From Pseudomonas guariconensis (GTDB taxonomy: Bacteria > Pseudomonadota > Gammaproteobacteria > Pseudomonadales > Pseudomonadaceae), in assembly GCF_900102675.1 (NCBI RefSeq), contig NZ_FMYX01000003.1:463015-527014 (forward strand): 64,000 bases of DNA. Direction: 5' to 3'. Positions 8,037-17,273 of the stretch are shown one piece after another. The number at the start of each line of letters is the position of its first letter. Position 1 is the stretch's first letter. The position numbers were made by a program, and so were the translations under genes. The notes beneath the pieces are model-generated. The model was not told where the DNA came from and did not search any database. It saw only the letters and a program-made list of their open reading frames with translations.

Positions 8037-8630
8037 ATGAACATGCATTTTCTGACCAAAACTGAATTCGCAGCCCGACGCGGCTGGTCGAAATCCTACG
8101 TCACGAAGCTAGATCAACAGGGGAGGCTGGTCCTGACGGATGACGGGAAAATCGACGTGGTCGCAACTGAAGCACTGTTGGATGAGTCTGCCGATCCAAG
8201 TAAGGCTCCCATCGCGGCACGGCACGAGGCAAAGCGTACTGAGCGTGAGCGAGACCCCTCTACAGGCCCTGAAATCACCGACAAAACACCTTCGGTAGCG
8301 CAGTCGCTCTTGCTCTCGGGTGCTGAGAGAAGCTTCCAGAAATCCAAAGCGCACCGCGAGTACTTTCTGGCCCAGCAGGAAGAGGCGAACTTCTACAAGC
8401 TTCAAGGCAGCCTGGTTGATCGGAAGGCTGTTGAAGAAGCTGCGTTCGTTGCTGGGCGGACGCTTCGAGACCAGGTGTTCGGACTCGCCCCCCAACTAGC
8501 TGCCGAATTGGCAGGCATGACCGACCCCTGGGATATCGAAAAACACCTTACCGACACCTTCCGGCGCGTCTTCATGGACGCCGCGAAGATGAACGACGCT
8601 GACCTCGAAAGAGCCATGAAACCGAGCTGA
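8037..8630 (+). CDS. Terminase small subunit (Nu1-like)
   Basis: 197 residues. The N-terminus (LTKTEFAARRGWSKSYVTKLDQQGRL) is a winged-HTH like that of the lambda Nu1 family, used to bind cos DNA. A helical middle segment and a C-terminal part likely contact the large subunit. It lies four bases before the GpA-type terminase and right after the candidate cos repeats, so it probably recognises those repeats. Confidence 0.82.
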   Translation: MNMHFLTKTEFAARRGWSKSYVTKLDQQGRLVLTDDGKIDVVATEALLDESADPSKAPIAARHEAKRTERERDPSTGPEITDKTPSVAQSLLLSGAERSFQKSKAHREYFLAQQEEANFYKLQGSLVDRKAVEEAAFVAGRTLRDQVFGLAPQLAAELAGMTDPWDIEKHLTDTFRRVFMDAAKMNDADLERAMKPS

Positions 8631-8634
8631 ACCT

Positions 8635-10680
8635 ATGCCTACCGGATACGCAGACGGTGCTAAGGCGTACCGTGAAGCGTATTGCAGAGGGCTGATGCCC
8701 GACCCGGAGCTCTGGGTCGATGAGTGGGCGGATGAGTACATGCGGATCCCGCGTGACACTGGCGCCGCCGAGCCCGGCAAGTACCGCACCGACCGTACGC
8801 CGTATGCCCGTGAACCCATGCGCTGCCTGTCACCAGCGCACCCCTGCAAGCGCGTCATCACCATGGTCGCCTCGCAGCTCATGAAAACTCAGATTGCCCT
8901 GAATTGGATTGGGGCTCTGATCCATATGTCTCCCTCCAATATCCTGACCTTGCTGCCGAGCTTGGCCTTGGCCAAGCGGGTGTCTGCGAGGATCGGTAAA
9001 ACCATCAACGTCACTCCTGAGCTGAAGTCCCGCGTGGCGGCCGCCCGGTCACGGAGTGCCCAAAACACCATCGATACCAAAGAGTTCGAGGGCGGCACGC
9101 TATATGCGACCACGGCCGGTTCGGCCTCCAACCTGGCAGAGCTGGCTGCGCGATTCATTTACGGTGATGAGGTCGACCGGTGGGACGTAGACGTCGATGA
9201 AGAGGGCGACCCCATCGATCTGGCAGAGACGCGGGGCAGTACCTTTGGGCGCAACGCGAAGTTTTACTTCTCCAGCTCGCCCACCATCAAGGGGGCCTCT
9301 CGGATCGCTGATCTGTTCGAGACAAGCGACCAGCGACACTACTACGTGCCCTGTCCAGCCTGCGGTCATATGCAGGTGCTGGAGTGGGAGCGTCTGCTGT
9401 ACTCCGAGGACTTCCAGACCGTCCACTACAAGTGTTCGTCCCCTGATTGCGATGTGCTGATCGAGGAGCATAACAAGGGCGAAATGCTCGCCAAGGGTGA
9501 ATGGCGCTCGCACGCGAAGGGCGACGGTGAAACAGTTGGTTTCCACCTCAATGCTCTATACGCCCCGCTCGGCTGGACCTCATGGGCTGATCTGGCCAAG
9601 CAATTCGAGAAGGCCAAGCGCGCCCAGGATCGAGGCGACCTTGAGCCCATGCAGGTGTTTTACAACACCCGCTTGGCGAAGGTGTGGGACAGCGCGGTCG
9701 AGCAGACCAAGGCCGAGGTGCTGCAGGCGCGAGCGCTGCAGGAGGATTATGTCCTCGGTACCGTGCCTGTCGGTGTGCTGGTGATCACCGGCGCGGTCGA
9801 CGTTCAGGCCAATCGCCTGGAGTTGATGACCCTGGGTTACGGTGCTGGCATGGAGCGGTGGGTCATCGATCACCAGGTGATCCCAGGTGACCCGGCTGAT
9901 CAGCGCACGTGGGATCTGCTGGACGAGCGATTGAAGGTTCGGTACCGCCATCCCTGCGGCGTGAACTTGGGCATTCTGGCTGTCGGTATCGACTCCGGTG
10001 GTCACCATACCCATGAGGTCTACCAGTTCACCCGTGTCCGCCGTTGGCGCAACATCTTTGCGCTGAAGGGGGCGAGCAAGCCGGGCAAACCGGTCATAGC
10101 CCAGCGGCCCTCCCTGGTGGATGTCACCTGGAAAGGCCAGACCGAACGCAACGGCGCCGAGCTGTGGATGGTGGGTACCGATACCGCCAAGGATTGGATC
10201 TACAACCGTTATAGCTTCGAATCCGGGCCGGGTGCGCTGCACTTCCCGAAGGATCTGCCGGACGAGTTCTTTCAGCAGTGCGTGGCCGAACGCAAGATCG
10301 CCCGCTATGTGAAAGGGTACAAGCGGATCGAGTGGGTCAAGGGTAAGGCCGACCGTAACGAGGCGCTCGACCTCATGGTGTACAACCTGGCCATGGCCAA
10401 CTACCTCGGCCTGCATCGCTACGGCGAACAGGACTGGGACAAGCTGCGCCAGGCGCTGGCCCAGGCGAGTCTGTTTGATGAGCCCCCGCCCACGAAGCCA
10501 CCGGTCATCGAGCACGAAGATGATGACGATGACGCCGACGACGAACCCGTGTCAGCGGCACCGCCCCCGGCTCGACCCGCTCCACCGGCCCCTCCGTCGT
10601 CGCCTCGCCTGGCACCTCGCCCGGCACCTCAACCAATGCAACGCCGCAGCTCCAGCAGCGGCTATCTGAAGAGACGCTGA
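8635..10680 (+). CDS. Terminase large subunit, GpA family
   Basis: 681 residues, close to the usual length of lambda-type GpA terminases. An ATPase motor occupies the N-terminal half (SQLMKT as the P-loop variant near residue 80, FIYGDEVDRW as the Walker B region near 173-182). The C-terminal half holds the nuclease (VGIDSGGHHTHEVY). The enzyme cuts concatemeric DNA at cos and drives it into the prohead. An acidic run (DDDDDADD) followed by a Pro/Ala/Arg-rich tail of about 50 residues ends the protein, probably the prohead-docking tail. Confidence 0.93.
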   Translation: MPTGYADGAKAYREAYCRGLMPDPELWVDEWADEYMRIPRDTGAAEPGKYRTDRTPYAREPMRCLSPAHPCKRVITMVASQLMKTQIALNWIGALIHMSPSNILTLLPSLALAKRVSARIGKTINVTPELKSRVAAARSRSAQNTIDTKEFEGGTLYATTAGSASNLAELAARFIYGDEVDRWDVDVDEEGDPIDLAETRGSTFGRNAKFYFSSSPTIKGASRIADLFETSDQRHYYVPCPACGHMQVLEWERLLYSEDFQTVHYKCSSPDCDVLIEEHNKGEMLAKGEWRSHAKGDGETVGFHLNALYAPLGWTSWADLAKQFEKAKRAQDRGDLEPMQVFYNTRLAKVWDSAVEQTKAEVLQARALQEDYVLGTVPVGVLVITGAVDVQANRLELMTLGYGAGMERWVIDHQVIPGDPADQRTWDLLDERLKVRYRHPCGVNLGILAVGIDSGGHHTHEVYQFTRVRRWRNIFALKGASKPGKPVIAQRPSLVDVTWKGQTERNGAELWMVGTDTAKDWIYNRYSFESGPGALHFPKDLPDEFFQQCVAERKIARYVKGYKRIEWVKGKADRNEALDLMVYNLAMANYLGLHRYGEQDWDKLRQALAQASLFDEPPPTKPPVIEHEDDDDDADDEPVSAAPPPARPAPPAPPSSPRLAPRPAPQPMQRRSSSSGYLKRR

Positions 10681-10681
10681 C

Positions 10682-10888
10682 ATGGCATACACCCCGGCAC
10701 AACTCGCTGCTGTCGAGCGTGCGATTGCGCGTGGCGAACGAATCGTTCGCTACAGCGACCGCACCGTCGAATATCGCTCAGTGGACGAGCTCATGAAGGT
10801 CCGCGATCAGATCCGCACCGAGCTGGCCCAGGCGGCTGGCCCGCGCTCCCGTGTGGTCCGGCTCCACCATGGAGGTAAGGGGCTGTGA
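10682..10888 (+). CDS. Head-tail joining protein gpW
   Basis: 68 residues, the usual gpW size, opening with MAYTPAQLAAVERAIARGER, a strongly conserved start of this family. In lambda the protein stabilises packaged DNA in the head and helps FII attach the tail. It starts two bases after the terminase stop and overlaps the portal start by four bases. Confidence 0.9.
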   Translation: MAYTPAQLAAVERAIARGERIVRYSDRTVEYRSVDELMKVRDQIRTELAQAAGPRSRVVRLHHGGKGL

Positions 10889-12378
10889 GCGGCCGCTATA
10901 TCTCCACGCGTTCGGGGCTTCTGGTGCCCGAGCGGATCAAGGCCAGCTATGAGGGCGCCGCCGAAGGGCGGCGCTCCTCGGGTTGGGATGCGCCAGACAC
11001 TGGGCCGAATAGCCTGATCATGCCGGCTTTGCGCAATCTGCGCTCGCGGTCGCGGGCAGCGGTACGCAATGACCCGTATGCGGCCAACATCATCGACAAG
11101 CGGGTCAGCAATCTAATCGGTACTGGCATCACGCCGCAGCCACGGTTGCTGGACAAGGACCTGCGCAAAGCCATGCAGGAGCTGTGGGAGGACTGGGTGG
11201 ACGAGTCGGACGCCGACGAGCGTACCGACTTCTACGGTCAGCAGGCTCTGGTGGCACGCACGGTTGAGCAGTCCGGTGAATGTTTCGTGCGCTTGCGGCC
11301 ACGCCGGCTGGAGGACGGCCTTGCGGTTCCACTGCAACTGCAGTGTCTGGCGCCTGAATTCGTGCCACACGACAAGTTCGAGGTGACGCGCTCCGGCAAC
11401 ACGATCCGGGCCGGTATCGAGTTCAACAGCATCGGGCGCCGGGTGGCTTACTGGTGCTACCGCAACCATCCCAGCGACAGGGCTTCGCTCAACGCAGGGT
11501 ATAACCCGCTTGTGCGGGTTCCGGCTGAGCAGATGCTGCACATCTTCGAGCCGCTGGAGCCCGGCCAGTTGCGCGGGGTGCCCCGGTTGGCGCCGATCCT
11601 CAAGCGCCTGCGCAGCCTGGACAACTATGACGACGCGGTGCTGTTCCGACAGGAGGTGGCCAACCTGTTCGCCGGCTTCGTTCGTAAGCCTGCGCCGGAA
11701 GCGGGAGGTGGTCCGCCCCTGGACATGATCACAGGCGGAGCCATCGTGCATGACCGCGATGCCTTCACCCCCATGGTGGCTCTCGAGCCCGGCACGATGC
11801 AGGAGCTGGGGCCGGGCGAGCAGGTGGAGTTCTCCGACCCGCCTGACGGCGGCAACAACTACCCCGACTTCATGCGGCAGCAGCTAATGGCTGCCGCCGC
11901 TGGTGCGGGTCTGCCTTACGAGCTGATGACCGGCGACATGCGCGGGGTGAATGACCGTGTTATCCGGGTGGTGCTGAACGAGTTCCGGCGCCGCCTGGAG
12001 CAGCTGCAGTTCTCTGTCTATGTCCATCAATTGTGTCGCCCGGTGCGGGCGGCCTGGATGGACATGGCATTCCTGGCCGGGGCGCTGGACATAGTCGACT
12101 ACACCCTAAACCGCCGCCAGTACCTGCGGACGCGGTGGGTGCCGCAGGGCTGGGCCTACATCCAGCCGGTGCAGGACGTGCAGGCGCGCATGCTCGAAGT
12201 CGCAGCGGGGTTCACCTCCCGCAGCGAGATGTGCCTGCGCTCGGGTACCGACGCGGAGATCGTCGACGAAGAGAACGCCGCCGACATCGCTCGGGCGCAT
12301 GCCTTGGGCCTCCAATACAGCGGCTTGTCAGCGATTGATGACGAGCCTGATGACTCCGAACAGAAGGGGAAAACATGA
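10885..12378 (+). CDS. Portal protein, lambda family
   Basis: 497 residues with GTG start in a GTGA overlap with gpW. The N-terminal region (RSRAAVRNDPYAANIIDKRVSNLIGTGITPQ) and the central FRQEVANLFAGFV stretch are hallmarks of the lambda portal family. The dodecameric portal forms the DNA channel at the head vertex. It is coupled to the protease gene through an ATGA overlap. Confidence 0.93.
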   Translation: MSGRYISTRSGLLVPERIKASYEGAAEGRRSSGWDAPDTGPNSLIMPALRNLRSRSRAAVRNDPYAANIIDKRVSNLIGTGITPQPRLLDKDLRKAMQELWEDWVDESDADERTDFYGQQALVARTVEQSGECFVRLRPRRLEDGLAVPLQLQCLAPEFVPHDKFEVTRSGNTIRAGIEFNSIGRRVAYWCYRNHPSDRASLNAGYNPLVRVPAEQMLHIFEPLEPGQLRGVPRLAPILKRLRSLDNYDDAVLFRQEVANLFAGFVRKPAPEAGGGPPLDMITGGAIVHDRDAFTPMVALEPGTMQELGPGEQVEFSDPPDGGNNYPDFMRQQLMAAAAGAGLPYELMTGDMRGVNDRVIRVVLNEFRRRLEQLQFSVYVHQLCRPVRAAWMDMAFLAGALDIVDYTLNRRQYLRTRWVPQGWAYIQPVQDVQARMLEVAAGFTSRSEMCLRSGTDAEIVDEENAADIARAHALGLQYSGLSAIDDEPDDSEQKGKT

Positions 12379-13541
12379 AACCGTTGATGCCGTTCCGCAT
12401 CTTCAACAAGGCCAAGGCCCTCCTGCCAGTCGAGGATGGGCATTGGTATTCGATCACCGCTGCGGCGCAGGAAGGGGATGCCGACTCGAAGGTCATCGAG
12501 GTCTATGTCTACGGCGAGATTGGAGCCTGGGGCATCACGGCCAATCAGTTCCTCCAGGATCTCAAGGCAGTGGACGATGGAGTGTCGCCGGTCGTGGTGG
12601 CCTTCAACACCAACGGCGGCGACCTGTTCGAGGGCCTTGCCATCCACAACGCGCTGAGGCGCTTGGGCGAGCGTTGCACCGGTCGTGTCGATGGCCTGGC
12701 CGCCAGTGCGGGCAGCGTGGCGGTCTGCGGCGCCCACCGTGTGATCATGGCCTCGAGCGCCTTTCTTATGATCCACAACCCGTACACCTGGGTGGGCGGT
12801 GATGCCGAGGATCTGCGTCGGGTGGCGGATGTTCTCGATAAGGCCTTCGAGGCCATGGTCGCGGCCTACAAGGCCAAGGCGCCGAACATCGATGACGCGG
12901 AGTTGCGCCGCCTGGTCAACGATGAAAGCTGGCTCACGGCCTCGGAGGCCTTGGCGTTGGGGTTGGCCGATGAGGTCAGCACTGACGTGAAGGTCCAGGC
13001 CTGCCTGGGGCAAGGCTCTACCATGGCGCGCTATCGGAATACCCCGCAGGCGCTGCTGGATCAGCTAAAGGCCAGCAGGGAGGAACCGGACGCGCCCGTT
13101 GTCCCTGAGCCTGAGGTCAAGCCTGCCGCCCCGACGCCGACCGCAAGTGACTCTGCGGCCTTGGCCTTGATGATCACTTCGGCCTGCGCCCAGGCCGGCA
13201 TCAGCAACCTGGTCGAGCCGCTGATCGCCTCGACCAAGCTGGCGGACGAAGCCACCGTGCAGGAAGCGCTGACCCGCGCCAAGGCGGTGCGGGATCTTTG
13301 TGTCGCTGCCCGCTTGCCCGAGATGACCGCCGATTACGTCCGGGCCGGCCTGGACGCAACCGCAGTACGGGCGCGTCTGTTCGACAAGCTGGTCGGCGGT
13401 GGCAAGGGCTTCGAGATCGACAATAGCCTGCCTCCGGCCGATGACGCACCGGAGAAGGTCCAGGCGAAAGCGCCCAATCCCAGTAGCATCTGGTCTGCCC
13501 GTCGGCAGGTCATCCAACCCCGTCCCGGCCAAGGAGCCTGA
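12375..13541 (+). CDS. ClpP-like prohead maturation protease
   Basis: 388 residues. The first 210 form a ClpP/S14 fold with the catalytic Ser in LAASAGS near residue 111 and His in MIHNP near 134. The remaining part (from about residue 230) is Ala/Pro-rich then helical and may act as a scaffold, as in the lambda C/Nu3 arrangement where one gene supplies both. Its place between portal and decoration protein agrees. Confidence 0.9.
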   Translation: MKPLMPFRIFNKAKALLPVEDGHWYSITAAAQEGDADSKVIEVYVYGEIGAWGITANQFLQDLKAVDDGVSPVVVAFNTNGGDLFEGLAIHNALRRLGERCTGRVDGLAASAGSVAVCGAHRVIMASSAFLMIHNPYTWVGGDAEDLRRVADVLDKAFEAMVAAYKAKAPNIDDAELRRLVNDESWLTASEALALGLADEVSTDVKVQACLGQGSTMARYRNTPQALLDQLKASREEPDAPVVPEPEVKPAAPTPTASDSAALALMITSACAQAGISNLVEPLIASTKLADEATVQEALTRAKAVRDLCVAARLPEMTADYVRAGLDATAVRARLFDKLVGGGKGFEIDNSLPPADDAPEKVQAKAPNPSSIWSARRQVIQPRPGQGA

Positions 13542-13543
13542 AC

Positions 13544-13891
13544 ATGAGCAATACCTACGTCGAACCGGTGCATGCCGGTGAATTCCTGTTGTCCGAGGGC
13601 GCGGGCAAGATCTCCCGCGAAGCCATCAACCTGGCCCCTGGTGCTGCCCTGGTGGCGGGGCAGGTGCTCGGCCAGCTCACGGCCACCGGCCAGTTTGCGC
13701 CCTACAACCCGGAGGCCGAGGACGGTAGCGAGACAGCCAAGTGCATCCTGTTCGCTTCGGTCGGTGCTTCCGAGGAGATGCGCCGAGGGCGCGCCGTGGT
13801 GCGTTTGGCTGAAGTCAGCGAGGCCTTGCTGACCGGCCTGGACCTCGATGCTGAAAAATCCCTGGCGGCGCAGTTCATCATCGTTCGCTGA
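13544..13891 (+). CDS. Head decoration protein (lambda gpD type)
   Basis: 115 residues, close to the 110 of lambda D. It has the N-terminal arm (YVEPVHAGEFLLSEG) and the beta-rich body typical of the HDPD family. It trims three-fold axes of the expanded capsid and stabilises it. It lies two bases after the protease and directly before the major capsid gene. Confidence 0.9.
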   Translation: MSNTYVEPVHAGEFLLSEGAGKISREAINLAPGAALVAGQVLGQLTATGQFAPYNPEAEDGSETAKCILFASVGASEEMRRGRAVVRLAEVSEALLTGLDLDAEKSLAAQFIIVR

Positions 13892-13912
13892 CGTCGTCCC
13901 TTTCTTTTATCC

Positions 13913-13938
13913 AGCCCCGCCTTGTGCGGGGCTTTGTA
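13913..13938 (+). terminator. Intercistronic hairpin before the capsid gene
   Basis: AGCCCCGC at 13913-13920 pairs with GCGGGGCT at 13926-13933 around a five-base loop, followed by TTGTATTT. It may be a weak terminator or an RNA-stabilising structure between decoration and capsid genes. Confidence 0.55.
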
Positions 13939-13954
13939 TTTCTGGAGTGCCTTC

Positions 13955-14950
13955 ATGGCTGAAATCAGTATTTTCGAAGACAACGCGTTTACCGTCCCGG
14001 CGCTTACGGCGGCAATCAACGAACAGCCGTTCGTGCCAGGACGGCTGGCGGAGCTTGGGCTGTTTGAAGAGGAGGGCGTTAACTCGGTGGTCGTCCAGAT
14101 CGAAAAGGACGGCGATACCCTGGCGTTGGTGCCTGCAGGCGAGCGCGGCACGTCTGGGCTGGTAGTCGGTGGCAGCAAGCGGATCCTGCTGCCCTTCAAC
14201 ACTGTCCACCTGCCGCAACGTTTCTCTATCCATGCGGATGAAATCCAGGGCATCCGTGCGTTTGGTGAGCAAACCGAACTGCAGGCAGTGCAGGACGTCG
14301 TTAACAAACGGCTGGCAAAGGCGCGCCGCCAGCTGGACGCTACCCACGAATTCCACCGTATGGGTGCTTTGAGTGGCTATGTACTGGATGCGGATGGCAG
14401 CACGGTGCTGCTCGATGTGTATGCCCGCTTTGGCCTGCAGGCCATCGTCATCCCGATGGAGCTGTCCAACCCGGACACCAAAGTGCGGGTGAAGTGTGTA
14501 GACGCCTTGGACGCGCAAGAGGAAGCGCTGGGTGCGACTACCACCTCGGGGGCGCGAGCCTTCTGCGGCAAGAACTTCTGGCGCGATCTGATCGAGCACA
14601 GAAGCGTCGTGAAAACCTACGAAGGTACCCAGTATGCCTCGGCGCTCCGCGCCGACGGCCGCGAGTCCTTCGAGTTCGGCGGCATCACCTGGGAGCGCTA
14701 TCGCGGCAAAGTGGGCAGCGTTTCGTTTGTGCACGACGACGAAGCGCGCCTGGTACCGGAAGGGGTGCCGGGCCTGTGCATCACCCGCTTTGCCCCGGCC
14801 GACTACATGGACACGGTCAACACCGAGGGGCTGCCGTACTACAGTCAGCTGGAAATGATGCCTTTCAAGAAGGGCGTAGCCGGTGAGGCGCAGTCGAACC
14901 CGCTGCACCTGGTGACCCGTCCCCGCGCAATTATCCGTCTGACGCGCTGA
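13955..14950 (+). CDS. Major capsid protein E
   Basis: 331 residues from the ATG at 13955 (TGGAG site nine bases upstream); an in-frame extension to 13922 crosses the hairpin and is rejected. The N-terminus (MAEISIFEDNAFTVPALTAA) and the segment RQLDATHEFHRMGALSGYVLD match the Phage_cap_E family, HK97 fold, of lambda E size (341). It forms the icosahedral shell together with the decoration protein. Confidence 0.93.
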   Translation: MAEISIFEDNAFTVPALTAAINEQPFVPGRLAELGLFEEEGVNSVVVQIEKDGDTLALVPAGERGTSGLVVGGSKRILLPFNTVHLPQRFSIHADEIQGIRAFGEQTELQAVQDVVNKRLAKARRQLDATHEFHRMGALSGYVLDADGSTVLLDVYARFGLQAIVIPMELSNPDTKVRVKCVDALDAQEEALGATTTSGARAFCGKNFWRDLIEHRSVVKTYEGTQYASALRADGRESFEFGGITWERYRGKVGSVSFVHDDEARLVPEGVPGLCITRFAPADYMDTVNTEGLPYYSQLEMMPFKKGVAGEAQSNPLHLVTRPRAIIRLTR

Positions 14951-14952
14951 CC

Positions 14953-15309
14953 ATGGCCTTCCGGGATCTGATCGACGACGTCGACGACACGGTGTTTGAA
15001 GTCCTGGGCGATCTTGCGCTGATCGAGGGCCGTGAGGTGTCGGGCATGTTCTCGGCGCTCTGGCTCCAGCCCAAGCTCGGCCAGACCCGGACGGCTTTGC
15101 GTGAGCCGCACCTGGTCATCCGTGTCGTTGATAACGTCGGCATTGAAACCAAGCAGGAGGTCGTCATCGATCTACCGGCAGAAGACGGTGGAGGTGCCTA
15201 CCTGATCACCGGCATCGAGCCAGGCGGAGACGGTCTTGTAACGCTGGTGCTGAGGAAAAAAGCATGTCTGTCGGGAGCTATCACAAGCAATCGGCAAACG
15301 GTCGGTTGA
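14953..15309 (+). CDS. Head-tail attachment protein, FII-like
   Basis: 118 residues, size and position of lambda gpFII. The N-terminus (FRDLIDDVDDTVFEVLGD) and the segment PHLVIRVVDNVGIETKQEVVIDLP are typical of phage head-tail attachment proteins. It joins the filled head to the tail. Its 3' end overlaps the next gene by 46 bases in another frame. Confidence 0.75.
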   Translation: MAFRDLIDDVDDTVFEVLGDLALIEGREVSGMFSALWLQPKLGQTRTALREPHLVIRVVDNVGIETKQEVVIDLPAEDGGGAYLITGIEPGGDGLVTLVLRKKACLSGAITSNRQTVG

Positions 15310-15926
15310 TCTCACTGCGAGCCGATCCGCAGGACGTTGAAGGGTTCCAGTCGTTCGTCCAGCTGGTACCCAAGGCGGTCGCAAATGCCCAGCGAAGGGC
15401 CATCAACAAAACGCTGCGTTGGCTGCGCACCCATATTGCCCGCGATGTAGGCCGGCAGGAGCGTATCGCCATCGCAGCGGTGCGGGATCGCCTGAAAGCC
15501 TACCCCGTGTCCAGCAATGGGCAGGGGCGGCTCTGGTTCGGTATCAACCCCATCGAGGCCAGCCGGGCCGGCCGGCCTCGCCAATCCCGCTCCGGTGTCT
15601 CCGTGGCTGGCCGGCGTTACCAGGGCGCTTTCTACAAGCGCGTTTATGGCGGTAAGCCCGATATCTGGATTCGCACGGCCAGCAAGCACTTTGATGCTGA
15701 CGACTATCCCGACAGTGATGTCTCGGGTGGCGGTGGTGCCAGCTCTGGTTGGATCTCAGAGAACGACAGTCGCTTCCCGCTGGCCAAGGCGAAGATCTCC
15801 CTGGATGACGTTCGGCCGCACTTTGAGGCCTGGGTCGAGCGTGCCCATGCCCGGTTGCTGGAGATCGTGGAGCAAGAGTTGAACTTTGAGCTGCAGAAGT
15901 TCTTACGGAGAACAGGCAATGGATGA
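15264..15926 (+). CDS. Minor tail protein Z-like
   Basis: 220 residues. The helical basic N-terminal part (AVANAQRRAINKTLRWLRTHIARDV) is the signature of the lambda gpZ/Minor_tail_Z family, which works at the head-proximal end of the tail. The ATG at 15264 has GAGG upstream and lies inside the FII-like gene. A Gly/Ser-rich linker (about residues 152-161) precedes the C-terminal helix. Confidence 0.7.
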   Translation: MSVGSYHKQSANGRLISLRADPQDVEGFQSFVQLVPKAVANAQRRAINKTLRWLRTHIARDVGRQERIAIAAVRDRLKAYPVSSNGQGRLWFGINPIEASRAGRPRQSRSGVSVAGRRYQGAFYKRVYGGKPDIWIRTASKHFDADDYPDSDVSGGGGASSGWISENDSRFPLAKAKISLDDVRPHFEAWVERAHARLLEIVEQELNFELQKFLRRTGNG

Positions 15927-16419
15927 TGATCCGATTCCTCTCGGTCAGGTGTACGCCGCCATTGAGGGGCATATAAAGGAAGCGATACCCGGCCTGGTCT
16001 ATGTTGGCACCATGCCAGAAGGTCGGGTGTGTATCGATCCACCCGCTGTGGTGCTCGAGCTGGTGGGCTTCGAGGATGCGGACAAGGACCCCGGAACGGG
16101 CGAGGTTGCAGTGGATGCGCGGTTCGAGGCCCGCGTCATCGTTGGTCAAGAAGAGGAAAACTGCACGCACGTCGCGGCCTTCGTTGCGGCTCAGATCGCG
16201 GTTCTCCTGCGTATGCAGTCTTGGGGCCTGCCAGTTGAGTTCGCTCAATTCGTGCGGGCCGAGCGCGATTGGACCCGCCCCGACCTGGACAACTTCGTGG
16301 TCTGGGTCGTCGAGTGGACCCAGATCCTCTACCTCGGCCAGGAAGAATGGCCGTGGCCCGGCATGCTGCCCGCTGACCTGGAGCTGCCCGCTGACATGGA
16401 AGTCGAGGTGCTGCCATGA
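15919..16419 (+). CDS. Conserved phage protein of unknown function, tail-completion position
   Basis: 166 residues from the ATG at 15919, supported by GGAG 9 bases upstream; the longer in-frame TTG start is unlikely. It overlaps the Z-like stop by eight bases and the gpV start by four (ATGA). It is acidic, with an alpha/beta look and a Trp-rich C-terminal segment (QEEWPWPGMLPADLELP). By position it may be a tail-terminator or neck protein in the gpU/gpK slot, but no family motif was recognised. Confidence 0.6.
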   Translation: MDDDPIPLGQVYAAIEGHIKEAIPGLVYVGTMPEGRVCIDPPAVVLELVGFEDADKDPGTGEVAVDARFEARVIVGQEEENCTHVAAFVAAQIAVLLRMQSWGLPVEFAQFVRAERDWTRPDLDNFVVWVVEWTQILYLGQEEWPWPGMLPADLELPADMEVEVLP

Positions 16420-16997
16420 GCTACGCCTCTGCTGAGCATGACCGCATGATCGCCGGCTTGATTATCCCGTGTCGCGTTGTGGCGGTGGATCTCGCCGCCG
16501 CGATGGTGCGGGTGTCGGACGGTGGCGACTGGACCAGTGCCTGGGTCCGCTGGCACAGCCAGGGAGCTGGCAAGGCCCGCCACTGGCGAGCGCCGAGCCT
16601 GGGCGAGCAGGGCGTGTTGTTCAGTCCCAGCGGCAACCCCGCGCAGGGCACCTTCGTGCCGGGACTGTATGGCAATGCCGGCAGCCAGCCTGACAACCGT
16701 GACCACGTCGAGGTCTGGCGTTTCGACGACGGCGGGTCGCTGCTGTACGACTGGGAGGCCAAGCGCTATCAGATCACGCTGCCCAGCGGCACGGTGGAGA
16801 TCACGGTGGGCGGCACGGTGGCCACGCTCACTGACGACGCGATCACTGCCGTGACCACGTCCGCAATCATCCAGGCGGCCACCATCACACTGGAGGGTCA
16901 GGTACAGATCAACGGCCCGCTGACGGTGACCGGCGACATCAATGGCGGAGGCCGAATCATCGACACGTCCGGAAACACGGCCAACCACAAACACTGA
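16416..16997 (+). CDS. Baseplate assembly protein V (spike)
   Basis: 193 residues. An OB-fold N-terminal half is followed by beta-strand repeats (ITLPSGTVEITVGGTVATLT), then the tip ending in NHKH. The His-x-His near the C-terminus is where P2-like spikes bind an iron ion at their apex. The trimer pierces the outer membrane when the sheath contracts. It is followed by a strong terminator-like hairpin. Confidence 0.9.
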   Translation: MSYASAEHDRMIAGLIIPCRVVAVDLAAAMVRVSDGGDWTSAWVRWHSQGAGKARHWRAPSLGEQGVLFSPSGNPAQGTFVPGLYGNAGSQPDNRDHVEVWRFDDGGSLLYDWEAKRYQITLPSGTVEITVGGTVATLTDDAITAVTTSAIIQAATITLEGQVQINGPLTVTGDINGGGRIIDTSGNTANHKH

Positions 16998-17000
16998 ACC

Positions 17001-17024
17001 AAGCCCGCAATCGCGGGCTTTTTT
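17001..17024 (+). terminator. Hairpin with T-run after gpV
   Basis: AAGCCCGC (17001-17008) and GCGGGCTT (17013-17020) pair around the loop AATC and are followed by TTTT, a compact intrinsic terminator just after the gpV stop. The tail operon continues, so termination is probably partial or overridden by late antitermination. Confidence 0.7.
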
Positions 17025-17042
17025 ATGCCTGGAGCACACAGC

Positions 17043-17267
17043 ATGGCCAAGCCAGAACAAGACGCCCCCGAGGCGGGGCAGGCGGTCGAGTCGGTACCGG
17101 TAAAACCGATCACGTTCTATGACAAGCAGTACGCCTCGCGCACGTTGATCCTGCCGGATCGCCGGCAAGTGAGCGTGGAGCGTCGGCGGGTGACGGTCGA
17201 GGCTGACGATACGGTCGCCGTTGCATTCTTCCGTAAGCGCAACGACTTCGAGCATCTGCAGGAGTAA
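17043..17267 (+). CDS. Small conserved tail-region protein, function unknown
   Basis: 74 residues from the ATG at 17043 with GGAG about nine bases upstream. It reads MAKPEQDAPEAG at the N-terminus, then a beta-rich region with FYDKQYASRTLILPDRRQV and an acidic-basic end. It lies between baseplate genes V and W. No domain was recognised; it may be a baseplate accessory. Confidence 0.65.
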   Translation: MAKPEQDAPEAGQAVESVPVKPITFYDKQYASRTLILPDRRQVSVERRRVTVEADDTVAVAFFRKRNDFEHLQE

Positions 17268-17273
17268 CTCCCC

